Made by a program: the position numbers and the translations under genes. From assembly GCA_905221605.1 (NCBI GenBank), contig CAJNDS010002773.1, positions 198,367 through 262,366 of the forward strand: a DNA stretch of 64,000 nucleotides, written 5' to 3'. A model generated the notes under the pieces. It searched no databases. It was not told the DNA's origin and was given only the letters and a program-made list of their open reading frames with translations. The stretch comes from Symbiodinium natans (lineage: Eukaryota; Sar; Dinophyceae; Suessiales; Symbiodiniaceae). Positions within the stretch are counted from its first letter, which is position 1, and every line of letters starts with the position of its first letter. Shown in pieces: positions 1-10,877 of the stretch.

Positions 1-1404
1 ACGAGGGTTCGGTCCTCGTTTCAGTGTTCTCCATTTAAAGGCAAGCTTGGGCTCTGAAAGCATCGCTGCCAGGGACTGAGGGCTTCATCAACTCAACTAC
101 ATAGGCATGGATGGAAAACCTAAACCCTAAACCCTAAACCCGAAACCCTGAAGTGAGGCGAGCCTCGGGCGCTGCGCTGCTTGACACAGGTTCGTGAGCC
201 AGCAGGCGGCACGGAGCGGCTGCGCCTGTCGCACGATGGTTTTGACTTTCGTTTTTTTCCCCCCCCTTCCCCGAGATCATTGCGAAGGGGATGCACTGCT
301 TGATGACACTATCACCCTTGCAGGCCCTTCACGCGGGCGCTATCTACCTACCCCACATCCGATTTGCCGTGGGTCTTCGTGGTGCTTCGTGCTGCTCCAT
401 ACGTCTATAGTCTATTCTGCTTGCAGCGTGCGACGGCTCCTTCAACTGGATGTCGCGCTCCCCCGCGCCCTCCCAATCAACCCTAAACCCTAAACCCTGT
501 CACAACCTGTCAAAAACCACATCAACTTCCCCGGTGCCCTGTCCGCTGTCCTTCTCCGCCGACTGCATCGTCAGAACACCATCCGATATCGCGCCTTCCG
601 CGGAGAAGCACTGAGAACCCAACTTCTCGGGGGGTTTTCGGGAAAAAAGCAGGACGAGCCGCAGGCTTACAGGGGGTGATGGGGTTGAGGGCGTGAAGAA
701 ATCGAAGTTGGAACTTGACAGGCTGTAAAACTCAACCCTATATGATCTCTGGAAAACCAGCAACCCCGACCCTTCTTCGAAAACACAGAGGCTGCAGGGG
801 TTAGGGTTTCGGGTTGAGGGCTTAGGGATTAGGCATTCGAGAGTTCGGAGGTTAGGGTTTAGAAGTAAAGAGGGTGAGGTCTAGGGTTTAGGGTCCATCA
901 AGCACACTTGGCAGTATCGTCCTCACAGCCGATTCCTCGTGATTCCTTGGCAGGTGGGAGCTCGAATCTCTTCTACAGAGCTAGCAACGTCAAGTGTGGC
1001 CTCCAAGTTGAAATGCAGGGTTCGAGCATATGCCGGCATACTTTCCTTTCCGATGCTTCCTATATGAAAACGTCTACCATCGACCTTGGAGGAGGCCAAC
1101 AGCTGTACTCCAGACGGCAATGGACTTCTGTACAAGCAACAACAACAATGTAAAGGCCACCTGGTCTACCTATGGAGGCACGCGGTGGGCCACTATTCTG
1201 GAAGGGCTGTACAAACGCTGCCGATCAACGAAAACACCACCAGCAATCTCTAATCCAGAAGCAACATGGCCATTGCGTACTAAAATTACCACAAAGAGAT
1301 TGTGCAATTTCATCATGAGGCAATCCAAGGCAGCGCCGTCCCTTCCGCGCTAAGAGTAAGTGAGACGAGACACACACAGAGAGAGAAGTACTTGTAGCAG
1401 CTTC
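1..1404. other. Intergenic; telomere-like motifs and duplicated 3' flank
   Basis: No gene is supported here. Short CCCTAAA/TTTAGGG runs occur near 120-145, 480-500 and 800-895. The part from about 1040 to 1340 is a diverged copy of about 6310-6690. It forms the downstream flank of PARP copy 1 and shows that the duplication extends beyond the coding region. The short open frames have no recognisable protein character. Confidence 0.6.
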
Positions 1405-4400
1405 TCAGCGCAGCTCGTAGGTGATCTCATACTTGGGCAAGCACTGGTGAGGATGGTACGCGATGTACTCCGAGTTGTACACAGACCATCCCGGGCGGCT
1501 GTTGCAGCCGAGGCCCTGTACGAAGAGCAGGTCACACTTGTCCGGCGGATGCTCGGAGGAGAGGTCGGAGGCGGAGGCCGCTCCTCCCCGGCCGGGCCTG
1601 CGCAGGGCGGCGCAGCAGGGCTCCACCATGTCGTCCAGCTCCTCGGGCACCAAAGCCTTCACGTTCGCCACGTCGTGCATGCCGTCCTTGGTCCGCAAGT
1701 GGCCCTCGACCTTGAAGGCGCGGCCCAAAACGGAGCACACGATCATCTTGTACTGCTTCCGGCCGCCTCGCCCATCCCCTGGCTGCGACACGTAGCGGTG
1801 CGACTTCTGCGCCATGTCGGCCAGATAGATGCCGAGGCCGAACATGTGGCAGCGGTTCCACTCGTGCTTCTCAGTGCAGAACTTGCAGGAGTTGGTGCAG
1901 AGGGTGGTGCTCAAGCCTTTGCCTCCTGACACAGGGCAGAGTTCTGACGCGTTGCAGTCAGAGGGAGGTTGCAGGCCATGCTGGAAAAGGACGTCGTGGA
2001 TGTTGTTGTTGGTGCCGTGGAAGAGCTCGCGCGCCGTGGGCTCCTCACGGTGCCGAGTCTTCAGGTAACGCCGGTACTCCTCATGGAGCCTGGAGAGAAG
2101 GGGGTTCTTCACCTGGCGGATGCCCACAATCACAGGCTCTCCGTTATGGAAAGGGGCCGAGGCCATGAACCTGCTCTGGATTTCGTTGCCCTTGGCGCTG
2201 CAAAGGTCCACATACTCCAGTGAGAACCTCGCGCTGTCCGTCTCCCGACCGGGATGTCTGCACCAGCAGGGGTTGGTGAAGCGCAGGTTCTGACCTCGGC
2301 AGTACTTGGCGATGTACTTCGGGCAGTCCTGCTCTGGAGAGCCATGGCCATCTTCCACGCAGATGGTGCGCTGCTGTCCATCTTCGATGAAAGGAAGACG
2401 GTTGAGACGGTGCACGAGCTCTCGCGGCATCTCCTATACTCCCCTTAGAACCTTAATACAAACAATATTTTGAATATCCTCATATATAAACAAAAATACA
2501 ACTAATTCCCAAGGGGATATAGTCTCCTTCTTGAGAACGGCATGTGCCTTCTTGAACTTCCCTCGAACGATCTGCACTTTGACGCCCTCTGTGTAGGCTG
2601 GAGCATGGCTTTGCAGGAAGGCCAGGGTGTCTTTGTAAAGCTGGTCGTCCGAGATATGCGCATGCAGAAACCCCATCCAGAGGAATGTGGCGTAATCTCT
2701 GCTCATGGTACAAGGCCGGTTTGCAGGGACAGGAAGAATGTCCTCCGCCTTCTTGGTGCTCCAGTGACCTTTCGCCAGAACCCGCTCCAGCTCGGCGTCC
2801 TCGCTGCCATTATTGGCGAACTTCACAAGGAAGCGTGGCAGGACCTGAGACGGTTGCGAGATGACGTAGTACTGGCTGTCCTCTACCCAGATGTGGTCCC
2901 CATCTGAGTTGCTACTGTGCAGAGACTGCTCACCCAGCAGAAGCTGACAAACCAGCATGTAGTGGCCACCTCTGCAGTAACTCACCGACACCGCCGGGTT
3001 CTTTGCAAAGTACTCGCCACTGCCAAAGACCTGCCCGACAGCCGAGCCCCGAAGATCCGACCGGAAGCCGCCTTGGATGATGGAGAGGTAGTTCTGCGGC
3101 GCCGAGCCATGGAAGCCATCCAGCTCATCTGGGTCCCTCCGCAGCAGTCCCTTCAGCTCCTTGCGGCGCTCGGCGAAGCGCCAGCTCAGCAGTGGGTTGT
3201 CGATGGACCACGCGGCCACCACACCTCGGTCTTGGCTGTAGCCATGGCAGTAGTGGTGATGGTGGTCTTGGCTGCGCTCCTCCCAAAGAGTCTGCAACCA
3301 AGCAAGGTCGGTCGCACTCGCACGAGCAATGGTCACCCCTGCAGGAGGTGGACCCAGCTCCCTCGCTTGCGATGCTCGCTGCTGGCGCCTCTTTGCTGCT
3401 GCCGCGTCTTCTGCCTTCCTCTCCTCCAGTCGCTGAGCCGCACACTCCGTGCAGAATGGCCGGCCTTGTTCACACGCGTGGCAAGGCTTGCTGGACTGGC
3501 CATTCGTGCAAGCGTTGCAGCTGCCGAGGACCTTCTTGCCCTTGCCTGCGCAGACCGGGCAGCTGGTGGCGCGGCCCAGCAGGCCCCGGCCGTCGCACCT
3601 GCGGCAAGGCTGGGCGTAGACACCGCTGCCGGAACACTTGGCACAAGGCGACAGGCAGCTGCCTGAACATGTCTGGCAAAGCTTACCAGGAAGAGGCCTC
3701 TCATGGCACCCTGAGCATGCGATGATAGCCAGGGCTTTGACAAAGTCAAGCTTGGCAGAGTAGAGGTCGTCGCCCTCCGCCGCCTCTTCCAGAGCCTTCC
3801 GCAAGTTTTGGAAGGTCTCCCACTCTGTGAGCGGCACACGGCCCGAAGTGAGCTGCCCCACTAGCCAGCCAACTCTCTCCGCCATGCTGCGCATCAGCAA
3901 GGTCTCCTGACACTCCGCTGCAACGTGCTTCTGCAGGGACGCTAGGGTTGTGAGGCCCTGGATCGGCACGGCCCCAGCTTGGAGGGCAAGCGCGAGGCCA
4001 TCCGAGGCGGTCACAAGGTCCAGGGACTCCTCCGTGTGTAGCCACTGCTGCACGGCCTCGGCGCAAGCAGCCGGAACTTCGGCGTAGGCTCCGTTCAGCA
4101 CGCCGGCAACCGCCTTGAAGAGCTGCCTGGCAGCTGCGCTGTTCTCCGGAGTCACAGGCAAGGGCGTCGATGGCAGCTGCCGCAGCTGCCTGGGAGGCCT
4201 CATGAGCGCCTCTTCCGCCTCTTTTGCACCTTGCTGATCTTCGTCCGATTCATCTGCGCCGTACTCCTCCTCATGCTGATCCGCCCAGCTGCGCCAGGTC
4301 CGGCCCTGCCTCTCCTCTTCTTCGGCGTGCCGCTGCATTGGCATGCCCTCTTCCGCTGCCTCCTGCGGGTCCTCTGTAACATAGCGCCGCCAGTCCTCTG

Positions 4401-4755
4401 TGACCTCCTGTTCCTCCGTTTCCATGGCCTGCTCAGTTTGCTCCTCCAGGCTGGATTCGTGCTCTACAGAGACCTCCGGCAAGTCGTCCCTGCCTGTTGA
4501 GGATGCAGCCGACGCAGTGCTAACATCAACGGGAGCCGCTGCTCCCGAAGGCATCGGGGGCATCCCCGTCTTTGCAGGCATGGGCGCGGAGGGAGCTTTC
4601 CTAAACATCCAGGAGTTGATGACGGGCACATGGCGGGTGCGGGTCTTCTTGAACGTCGCGGCCAAAGCAGCGATCTGCTCTCGCAGCGAGGGCTCTGGGA
4701 CCAGCTTGCAGTGGTGCGGCACTTTGGGTCCCGGGCAGCGGTCAGGGCACGCCAT
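1405..4755 (-). CDS. Zinc-finger double-PARP protein, copy 1 (interrupted by introner-like element)
   Basis: Near-identical paralogue of the gene at 6729-9995. Start is the ATG at 4755; an in-frame stop lies just upstream and the same Met is conserved in copy 2. Translation runs 743 codons down to 2527, then meets an 89-bp insertion with a 4-bp target duplication that brings a stop, and the homologous frame resumes at 2433. Removing 2434-2526 gives an uninterrupted protein of 1085 residues that matches copy 2 across the junction. The implied intron would begin GA and end AG, followed by exonic G. Domain order: acidic low-complexity N-terminus, a run of CxxCxGxG-type zinc motifs, a first PARP catalytic fold, and a second PARP fold in the second exon. 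Predicted role: ADP-ribosyl transfer from NAD to protein or nucleic acid; target unknown. If the insertion is not spliced, this copy would yield only the first PARP domain with a short foreign tail. Confidence 0.8.
2434..2522. mobile_element. Introner-like TIR element E1 inside PARP copy 1
   Basis: An 89-bp A/T-rich insertion, absent at the equivalent site of PARP copy 2 (about 7757). The plus-strand left end reads CTATACTCCCCTTAGAA. The reverse complement of the right end reads CTATATCCCCTTGGGAA, so the ends are imperfect inverted repeats. It is flanked by TCTC at 2430-2433 and 2523-2526, consistent with a 4-bp target duplication (5 bp if the first C belongs to the target). On the coding strand it ends TATAG, giving a possible AG acceptor followed by G. 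The same family occurs at 12263-12356. It has no coding capacity, so it is non-autonomous. Confidence 0.85.
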
Positions 4756-6728
4756 TTTTTGCAGGAGTCAATGTGCGGTCACGCGTCTCTCTCTTACTCA
4801 GCTGAAAGAAAATGGCCGGCGAATGGGAAAGAGCAACCCCAAGCCCAAGGCCCGAAATGCCGAATGCACCGCATCACAATGCAGAATATGTCAGGACACA
4901 CCATGAAACGCCGGGTCTATGTACCCGAGACGCTCTCTCCACAAGAATCACTACGTCCCAAGTTGTGGCGTGCACATGAAGGCAGGCTGGGTCTCGCTCA
5001 GGCCGGGGCGTTTGCTGAGCCAGAACAAGCACAGGACTCACAGCTGGACCTAAGCTCACCGAACCTCACAGCAGCCCCTCTGCGACTTTAACTTTCCTTC
5101 CGGCCACAAAAAAATCGACAAAGGACATCTCGCTTCGGAGTGTTGCGTGCCATGTTCTATGGCTTGTTGTATAGTTGCTGGTCGGCGGCACAGGCCTTCT
5201 CCAGAGCAGCCTCCTAGGAACGCAGAGCACAGCAATCTTCGAACTCGCGAGTTCCACGCTGGCCAGGCAAGGATCGTTTTCCAAAAAAAGACAGGAGGTT
5301 CTTGAAAGGTTTAAAGAATGCAGAGCAGCTTTCTTTGCTTTTTTTCTGAATCACGCGGCAATTTCCAATAAAATGAGAACTTGCTGAATCTGGATTTCAG
5401 TGATACGTCATAGCCCAAGTGAAGTGGGGAAACGATTGATTCGACTCTGTTTTGAGGCCTGCAAAACCGGTGGCACAAACAAAAGCTGGTAGACAGGATG
5501 CAGTGAAGAAGAGAAGCAGGGTTGAACATCTTGTCGTTTGAGGGCGACTCGAAACCCGAAAGCCTCGACTCTCCAACTTTACACCCTCTGGCGGTTGAAG
5601 TCCTATAAAGGTTGGAACGAACCGCTACTTGAGGCGATACATGTTCTACGTCAGGGTACGTGCTAGAACCCGCCTCAACCCACAGACCTTCCAAGCCCTT
5701 GCAACCCTAAACCCAAAAGCCACCAGCCCCAAAGCCCTACACAAACCCTATAAAACCCTATAGAAACCTATACAACCCTATAAACCCCTACCTACATAGT
5801 AGGAACAACCGCGAAGGCCCCCTACGTAGTAGGAACGCGAAGGCCCCAAGCCCTGGCTTCGCCCCGCCGGGTTGTCTAGGCTCTGGGCGAGATGAGGGGC
5901 CTCTTGGGGTTCAGGGATGAAAAGGGCACAAGGTGCTTCTTCTCAGGTCTAGGGGTTCTTGGAGTTTGAGGTCGCTCGTGGTACTTTAGAGCTTCGGTGT
6001 GCAGCCAAAAAAGCTGGTTTTGCTAAGGGTCAGCGTTGTGGGTTGAGATGAAACAGGCTGCAGCAGCCTTGCAGTACATCTACAGGCGGGAAGCCACCCA
6101 AACCCGGAACCCAAAACCCTAAAGCCTGCCCGAAACCCCGAGCACCAAACTCACATCCCTTGCCAATTAAATCCCCTTGGTCTGTGGAATGTTTGGGGCC
6201 TTTTCTCGGAAGCGGCAGACAACATCCAGAAACCCAAAAGATTCCCAAAAGCTCGCGGAATTGAGCCAGCCGACCGCTGCCTGGTTCGAGTATCTGCAAA
6301 CCTTCTTTCTTGCCGGAAAGAGTTGCGATACGAAAACATATGAAAACGTCGGTCATCGGCCTGCTAGAGGCCGAACAACTGTACTCCAGATGAAAGTTGT
6401 CCAGCAATGGACTCCTGTACAAGCAACAACCGCAATAATAAAGGCCACCTGGCCTACCTACGTAGGCACGCGGTGCGCCACTATTCTGGAAGGGCTGTAC
6501 AAACGCTGCCGGATCTTGCGCCCGCAAGAAGCCAGAGGATCGATCACACACACCACCACCAAGGGGGGAATTCTGCAATCCATATAAGCAACATGGCCAA
6601 TTGCGTACTAAATACACTTTCAAAGAGATACCGAAAAGTTCACAGAGGCAATCCAAGGCAGCGCCGTCCCTTCCGCGCTGAGTAAGTGAGACGAGAGACA
6701 CACACAGAGGAGTACTTGTAGCGGCTTC
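4756..6728. other. Intergenic spacer between the PARP copies
   Basis: No convincing gene. The left part (to about 5390) is the upstream flank shared with copy 2; the right part (about 6310-6690) is the shared downstream flank of copy 2. Between them are short CCCTATAAA/CCCTAAA-like runs near 5705-5790. A direct repeat of about 27-30 bp occurs at 5791-5820 and 5821-5846, with the shared core TAGTAGGAAC. Confidence 0.6.
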
Positions 6729-9700
6729 TCAGTGCAGCTCGTAGGTGATCTCATACTTGGGCAAGCACTGGTGGGGATGGTATGCGATGTACTCCGAGTT
6801 GTACACAGACCATCCCGGGCGGCTATTGCAGCCGAGGCCCTGTACGAAGAGCAGGTCGCACTTGTCCGGCGGATGCTCGGAGGAGAGGTCGGAGGCGGAG
6901 GCCGCTCCTCCCCTTCCGGGCCTGCGCAGTGCGGCGCAGCAGGGCTCCACCATGTCGTCCAGCTCCTCGGGCACCAAAGCCTTCACGTTCGCGACGTCGT
7001 GCATGCCGTCCTTGGTCCGCAAGTGGCCCTCGACCTTGAAGGCGCGGCCCAAAACGGAGCACACGATCATCTTGTACTGCTTCCGGCCGCCTCGCCCATC
7101 CCCTGGCTGCGACACGTAGCGGTGCGACTTCTGCGCCATGTCGGCCAGATAGATGCCAAGGCCGAACATGTGGCAGCGGTCCCACTCGTGCTTCTCAGTG
7201 CAGAACTTGCAGGAGTTGGTGCAGAGGGTGGTGCTCAAGCCTTTGCCTCCTGACACAGGGCAGAGTTCTGACGCGTTGCAGTCAGAGGGAGGTTGCAGGC
7301 CATGCTGGAAAAGGACGTCGTGGATGTTGTTGTTGGTGCCGTGGAAGAGCTCGCGCGCCGTGGGCTCCTCACGGTGCCGAGTCTTCAGGTAACGCCGGTA
7401 CTCCTCATGGAGCCTGGAGAGAAGGGGGTTCTTCACCTGGCGGATGCCCACAATCACAGGCTCTCCGTTATGGAAAGGGGCCGAGGCCATGAACCTGCTC
7501 TGGATTTCGTTGCCCTTGGCGCTGCAAAGGTCCACATACTCCAGTGAGAACCTCGCGCTGTCCGTCTCCCGACCGGGATGTCTGCACCAGCAGGGGTTGG
7601 TGAAGCGCAGGTTCTGACCTCGGCAGTACTTGGCGATGTACTTTGGGCAGTCCTGCTCTGGAGAGCCATGGCCATCTTCCACACAAATGGTGCGCTGCTG
7701 TCCATCTTCGATGAAAGGAAGACGGTTGAGTCGGTGCACGAGCTCTCGCGGCATCTCCTTCTTGAGAACGGCATGTGCCTTCTTGAACTTCCCTCGAACG
7801 ATCTGCACTTTGACGCCCTCTGTGTAGGCTGGAGCATGGCTTTGCAGGAAGGCCAGGGTGTCTTTGTAAAGCTGGTCGTCCGAGATGTGCGCATGCAGAA
7901 ACCCCATCCACAGGAATGTGGCATAATCTCTGCTCATGGTGCAAGGCCGGTTTGCAGGGACGGGAAGAATGTCCTCCGCCTTCTTGGTGCTCCAGTGACC
8001 TTTCGCCAGAACCCGCTCCAGCTCGGCGTCCTCGCTGCCATTATTGGCGAACTTCACAAGGAAGCGTGGCAGGACCTGAGCCGGTTGCGAGATGACGTAG
8101 TACTGGCTGTCCTCTACCCAGATGTGGTCCCCATCTGAGTTGCTACTGTGCAGAGACTGCTCACCCAGCAGAAGCTGACAAACCAGCATGTAGTGGCCAC
8201 CTCTGCAGTAACTCACCGACACCGCCGGGTTCTTTGCAAAGTACTCGCCACTGCCAAAGACCTGCCCGACAGCCGAGCCGCGAAGATCCGACCGGAAGCC
8301 ACCTTGGATGATGGAGAGGTAGTTCTGCGGGGCCGAGCCATGGAAGCCATCCAGCTCATCGGGGTCCCTCCGCAGCAGTCGCTTCAGCTCCTTGCGGCGC
8401 TCGGCGAAGCGCCAGCTCAGCAGTGGGTTGTCGATGGACCACGCGGCCACCACACCTCGGTCTTGGCTGTAGCCATGGCAGTAGTGGTGATAGTGGTCTT
8501 GGCTGCGCTCCTCCCAAAGAGTCTGCAACCAAGCAAGGTCCGTCGCACTCGCACGAGCAATGGTCACCCCTGAAGGAGGCGGACCCAGCTCCCTCGCTTG
8601 CGACGCCCGCTGCTGGCGCCTCTTTGCTGCTGCTGCGTCTTCCGCCTTCCTCTCCTCCAGTCGCTGAGCCGCGCACTCCGTGCAGAATGGCCGGCCTTGT
8701 TCACATGCGTGGCAAGGCTTGCTGGACTGGCCATTCGTGCAAGCGTTGCAGCTGCCGAGGACCTTCTTGCCCTTGCCTGCGCAGACCGGGCAGCTGGTGG
8801 CGCGGCCCAGCAGGCCCCGTCCGTCGCACCTGCGGCAGGGCTGGGCGTAGACACCGCTGCCGGAACACTTGGCACAAGGCGACAGGCCGCTGCCTGAACA
8901 TGTCTGGCAAAGCTTGCCAGGAAGAGGCCTCTCATGGCACCCTGAGCATGCGATGATAGCCAAAGCTTTGACAAAGTCAAGCTTGGCAGAGTAGAGGTCG
9001 TCGCCCTCCGCCGCCTCTTCCAGAGCCTTCCGCAAGTTTTGGAAGGTCTCCCACTCTGTGAGCGGCACGCGGCCCGAAGTGAGCTGCTCCACTAGCCAGC
9101 CAACTCTCTCCGCCATGCTGCGCATCAGCAAGGTCTCCTGACACTCCGCTGCAACTTGCTTCTGAAGGGACGCCAAGGTTGTGAGGCCCTGGATCGGCAC
9201 GGCCCCAGCTTGGAGGGCAAGCGCGAGGCCATCCGAGGCGGTCACAAGGTCCAGGGACTCCTCCGTGTGTAGCCACTGCCGCACGGCCTCGGCGCAAGCA
9301 GCCGGAACTTCGGCGTAGGCGCCGTTCAGCACGCCGGCAACCGCCTTGAAGAGCTGCCTGGCAGCCGCGCTGTTCTCCGGAGTCACGGGCAAGGGCGTCG
9401 ATGGCAGCTGCCGCAGCTTCCTTGGAGGCCTCATGAGCGCCTCTTCCGCCTCTTCCGCCTCTTCAGCACCTTGCAGACCTTCGTCCGATTCATCCTCGCC
9501 GTACTCCTCCTCATGCTGATCCGCCCAGCTGCGCCAAGTCCGGCCCTGCCTCTCCTCTTCTTCGGCGTGCCAGTGCTCCACGATCTCTTCCGCTGCCTGC
9601 TCCTGCGGGTCCTCTGTGACATAGCACCGCCAGTCCTGTGTGACCTCCTGTTCCTCCGTTTCCATGGCCTGCTCAGTCTGCTCCTCCAGGCTGGACTGCT

Positions 9701-10450
9701 CTACGGAGACCTCCTGCAGGTCGTCCCTGCCTGTTGAGGACGCAGCCGATGCAGTGCTAGCATCCACGGGAGCCGCCGCTCCCGAAGGCATCGGGGGCAT
9801 CCCCGTCTTCGCAGGCATGGGCGCGGAGGGAGCTGCTTTCCTAAACATCCAGGCGTTGATGACGGGCACATGGCGGGTGCGGGTCTTCTTGAACGTCGCG
9901 GCCAAGGCAGCGATCTGCTCTCGCAGCGAGGGCTCTGGAACCAGCTTGCAGTGGTGCGGCACTTTGGGTCCCGGGCAACGATCGGGGCACGCCATTTTGT
10001 GTGGAGGAGTCAATTTGTGCGGTCACGTGTCTCTGTCTTACTCAGCTGATGGCTTGAGAGGAAGAAGTCCGCGGTACCGCAATGGCCGAAATGAAAGGGT
10101 TGCTGCATGCAACGCGGAATGCAGAAAACATCAGGAAACACCATGACCACCATGAAACGCCTGACGCTGGGGCCTATGTGGCCGAGACGCGCTCTCCACA
10201 ACAAATCACTGATTCCCGAGTTTTGGCGTCAAGTCAATTTTCTCTATGGAATGTTGCGTAAACATGTTGCAGCGTGTTGCAACTGCTAGGCCCCTGGCAC
10301 AAGCCTTCTCCACAGTAGCCTCAGGAACGCAGCACCAATTCTCAAACATGCGAGTCCGCGCTGAGGCAAGGATCTTTCCCTATGACAGTGAATGACGGGA
10401 GGTTTCTTCAAGCTTCAAAGAAGTCGGAGCAGTTTTTGCTTGCTGAATCA
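6310..10450. repeat. Tandem segmental duplication, unit 2
   Basis: Second unit of the PARP duplication, same orientation as unit 1. It lacks the 89-bp insertion present in unit 1 and so preserves the empty target site. Edges are approximate. Confidence 0.8.
6729..9995 (-). CDS. Zinc-finger double-PARP protein, copy 2 (intact)
   Basis: A single open frame of 1088 residues from the ATG at 9995. Residues 1-200 are acidic and low-complexity. About 350-445 hold a run of zinc-ribbon motifs like the DnaJ central domain (CQTCSGSG, CAKCSGSG, CRRCDGRG, CPVCAGKG and further CxxC pairs). About 480-650 form a first PARP catalytic fold: FHGS with His552, GSGEYFA with Tyr585, and SQYYVIS where the catalytic Glu is replaced. 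About 845-1088 form a second PARP fold: FHGT with His885, GLGIYLAD with Tyr949, and NSEYIAYHP with Glu1068, so the full H-Y-E triad is present. By family knowledge H-Y-E PARPs can make poly(ADP-ribose), while forms lacking Glu are usually mono-transferases or inactive. I infer one active polymerase-type domain plus one divergent domain. The zinc region may bind substrate or partners. No signal peptide or membrane segment is evident. No clear named orthologue. Confidence 0.88.
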   Translation of the reverse strand: MACPDRCPGPKVPHHCKLVPEPSLREQIAALAATFKKTRTRHVPVINAWMFRKAAPSAPMPAKTGMPPMPSGAAAPVDASTASAASSTGRDDLQEVSVEQSSLEEQTEQAMETEEQEVTQDWRCYVTEDPQEQAAEEIVEHWHAEEEERQGRTWRSWADQHEEEYGEDESDEGLQGAEEAEEAEEALMRPPRKLRQLPSTPLPVTPENSAAARQLFKAVAGVLNGAYAEVPAACAEAVRQWLHTEESLDLVTASDGLALALQAGAVPIQGLTTLASLQKQVAAECQETLLMRSMAERVGWLVEQLTSGRVPLTEWETFQNLRKALEEAAEGDDLYSAKLDFVKALAIIACSGCHERPLPGKLCQTCSGSGLSPCAKCSGSGVYAQPCRRCDGRGLLGRATSCPVCAGKGKKVLGSCNACTNGQSSKPCHACEQGRPFCTECAAQRLEERKAEDAAAAKRRQQRASQARELGPPPSGVTIARASATDLAWLQTLWEERSQDHYHHYCHGYSQDRGVVAAWSIDNPLLSWRFAERRKELKRLLRRDPDELDGFHGSAPQNYLSIIQGGFRSDLRGSAVGQVFGSGEYFAKNPAVSVSYCRGGHYMLVCQLLLGEQSLHSSNSDGDHIWVEDSQYYVISQPAQVLPRFLVKFANNGSEDAELERVLAKGHWSTKKAEDILPVPANRPCTMSRDYATFLWMGFLHAHISDDQLYKDTLAFLQSHAPAYTEGVKVQIVRGKFKKAHAVLKKEMPRELVHRLNRLPFIEDGQQRTICVEDGHGSPEQDCPKYIAKYCRGQNLRFTNPCWCRHPGRETDSARFSLEYVDLCSAKGNEIQSRFMASAPFHNGEPVIVGIRQVKNPLLSRLHEEYRRYLKTRHREEPTARELFHGTNNNIHDVLFQHGLQPPSDCNASELCPVSGGKGLSTTLCTNSCKFCTEKHEWDRCHMFGLGIYLADMAQKSHRYVSQPGDGRGGRKQYKMIVCSVLGRAFKVEGHLRTKDGMHDVANVKALVPEELDDMVEPCCAALRRPGRGGAASASDLSSEHPPDKCDLLFVQGLGCNSRPGWSVYNSEYIAYHPHQCLPKYEITYELH

Positions 10451-10877
10451 TGGCAATTTCTATGGATTGATGGCGTGCTGCGGCCCCCATGGGCGTGAAG
10501 CGGCTGGTTATGCGTTCGGCTCCGAGATGAAACAGCTGCACGCAGAGCATTTGCCTATGAGAAAAGCGTATGCACTCCCGTAGCTATCTGAGTAGATTCA
10601 TGCCGCATATGAGTATTTCCCCAAGTAGGGGTACCCTGAATATACCTCCAAAATAGTAGAATCCTTGTTAAAGGAACCCCCAAAAGGGTAAACCCTATTT
10701 TCGGAAACCCCACAATATGTGTGTGATTTCGACACTGCATATGCAGAGCTGCGCTCATTTTTCCTCGACGCCTTCAGCTTGCAGTGCTGACACATCATCA
10801 TGAAACCAACATTTGCCTAACCACCCTGCTTCTTTTCTTACACTGCTTTACAGCGTCAACTGGCCGAACGATCCTCA
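9996..10877. other. Intergenic upstream of PARP copy 2
   Basis: The first ~450 bases are the upstream flank shared with copy 1. The remainder contains the short GGGGTACC-type dispersed element at 10628-10711. No gene, RNA gene or promoter motif could be supported. Confidence 0.55.
10628..10711. repeat. GGGGTACC...AAACCCC short dispersed element, copy A
   Basis: Begins GGGGTACC and ends CTATTTTCGGAAACCCC. It shares both ends and length (about 75-90 bp) with copies at 13433-13522, 35393-35477 and 49401-49475. The ends are weakly inverted (GGGGT at the left, ACCCC-like at the right). No coding capacity. It is probably a small non-autonomous element distinct from the introner family; this copy is the most diverged of the four. 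Confidence 0.55.

Larger units (their letters stand above)
1040..5390. repeat. Tandem segmental duplication, unit 1
   Basis: This block contains PARP copy 1 with both flanks and is repeated in the same orientation at about 6310-10450. The coding parts are nearly identical. The flanks (for example 4756-5390 against 9996-10450) are recognisable but carry many substitutions and indels. The spacing is about 5.2-5.3 kb. Boundaries are approximate because they were read by eye. Confidence 0.8.

Noticed and set aside
1-500. True chromosome end at the left edge
   Set aside because: Only a few CCCTAAA units are present and the same motif occurs throughout the window, so there is no evidence for a terminal telomere.
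908-960. TGGCAGTATCGT at 909-921, which resembles the beginning of U4 snRNA
   Set aside because: The match is only 12 bases; the following stem-loop and U6-pairing segments of U4 are not present.
1360-1929. Plus-strand frame of 189 codons (and its copy at 6732-7253)
   Set aside because: Antisense of the second PARP domain; conserved only because the PARP gene is duplicated.
2434-2522. Reading E1 as a plain disabling MITE in a pseudogene
   Set aside because: Exact frame restoration with dinoflagellate-type boundaries, and a second copy doing the same in another gene, make an intron more likely; still untested.
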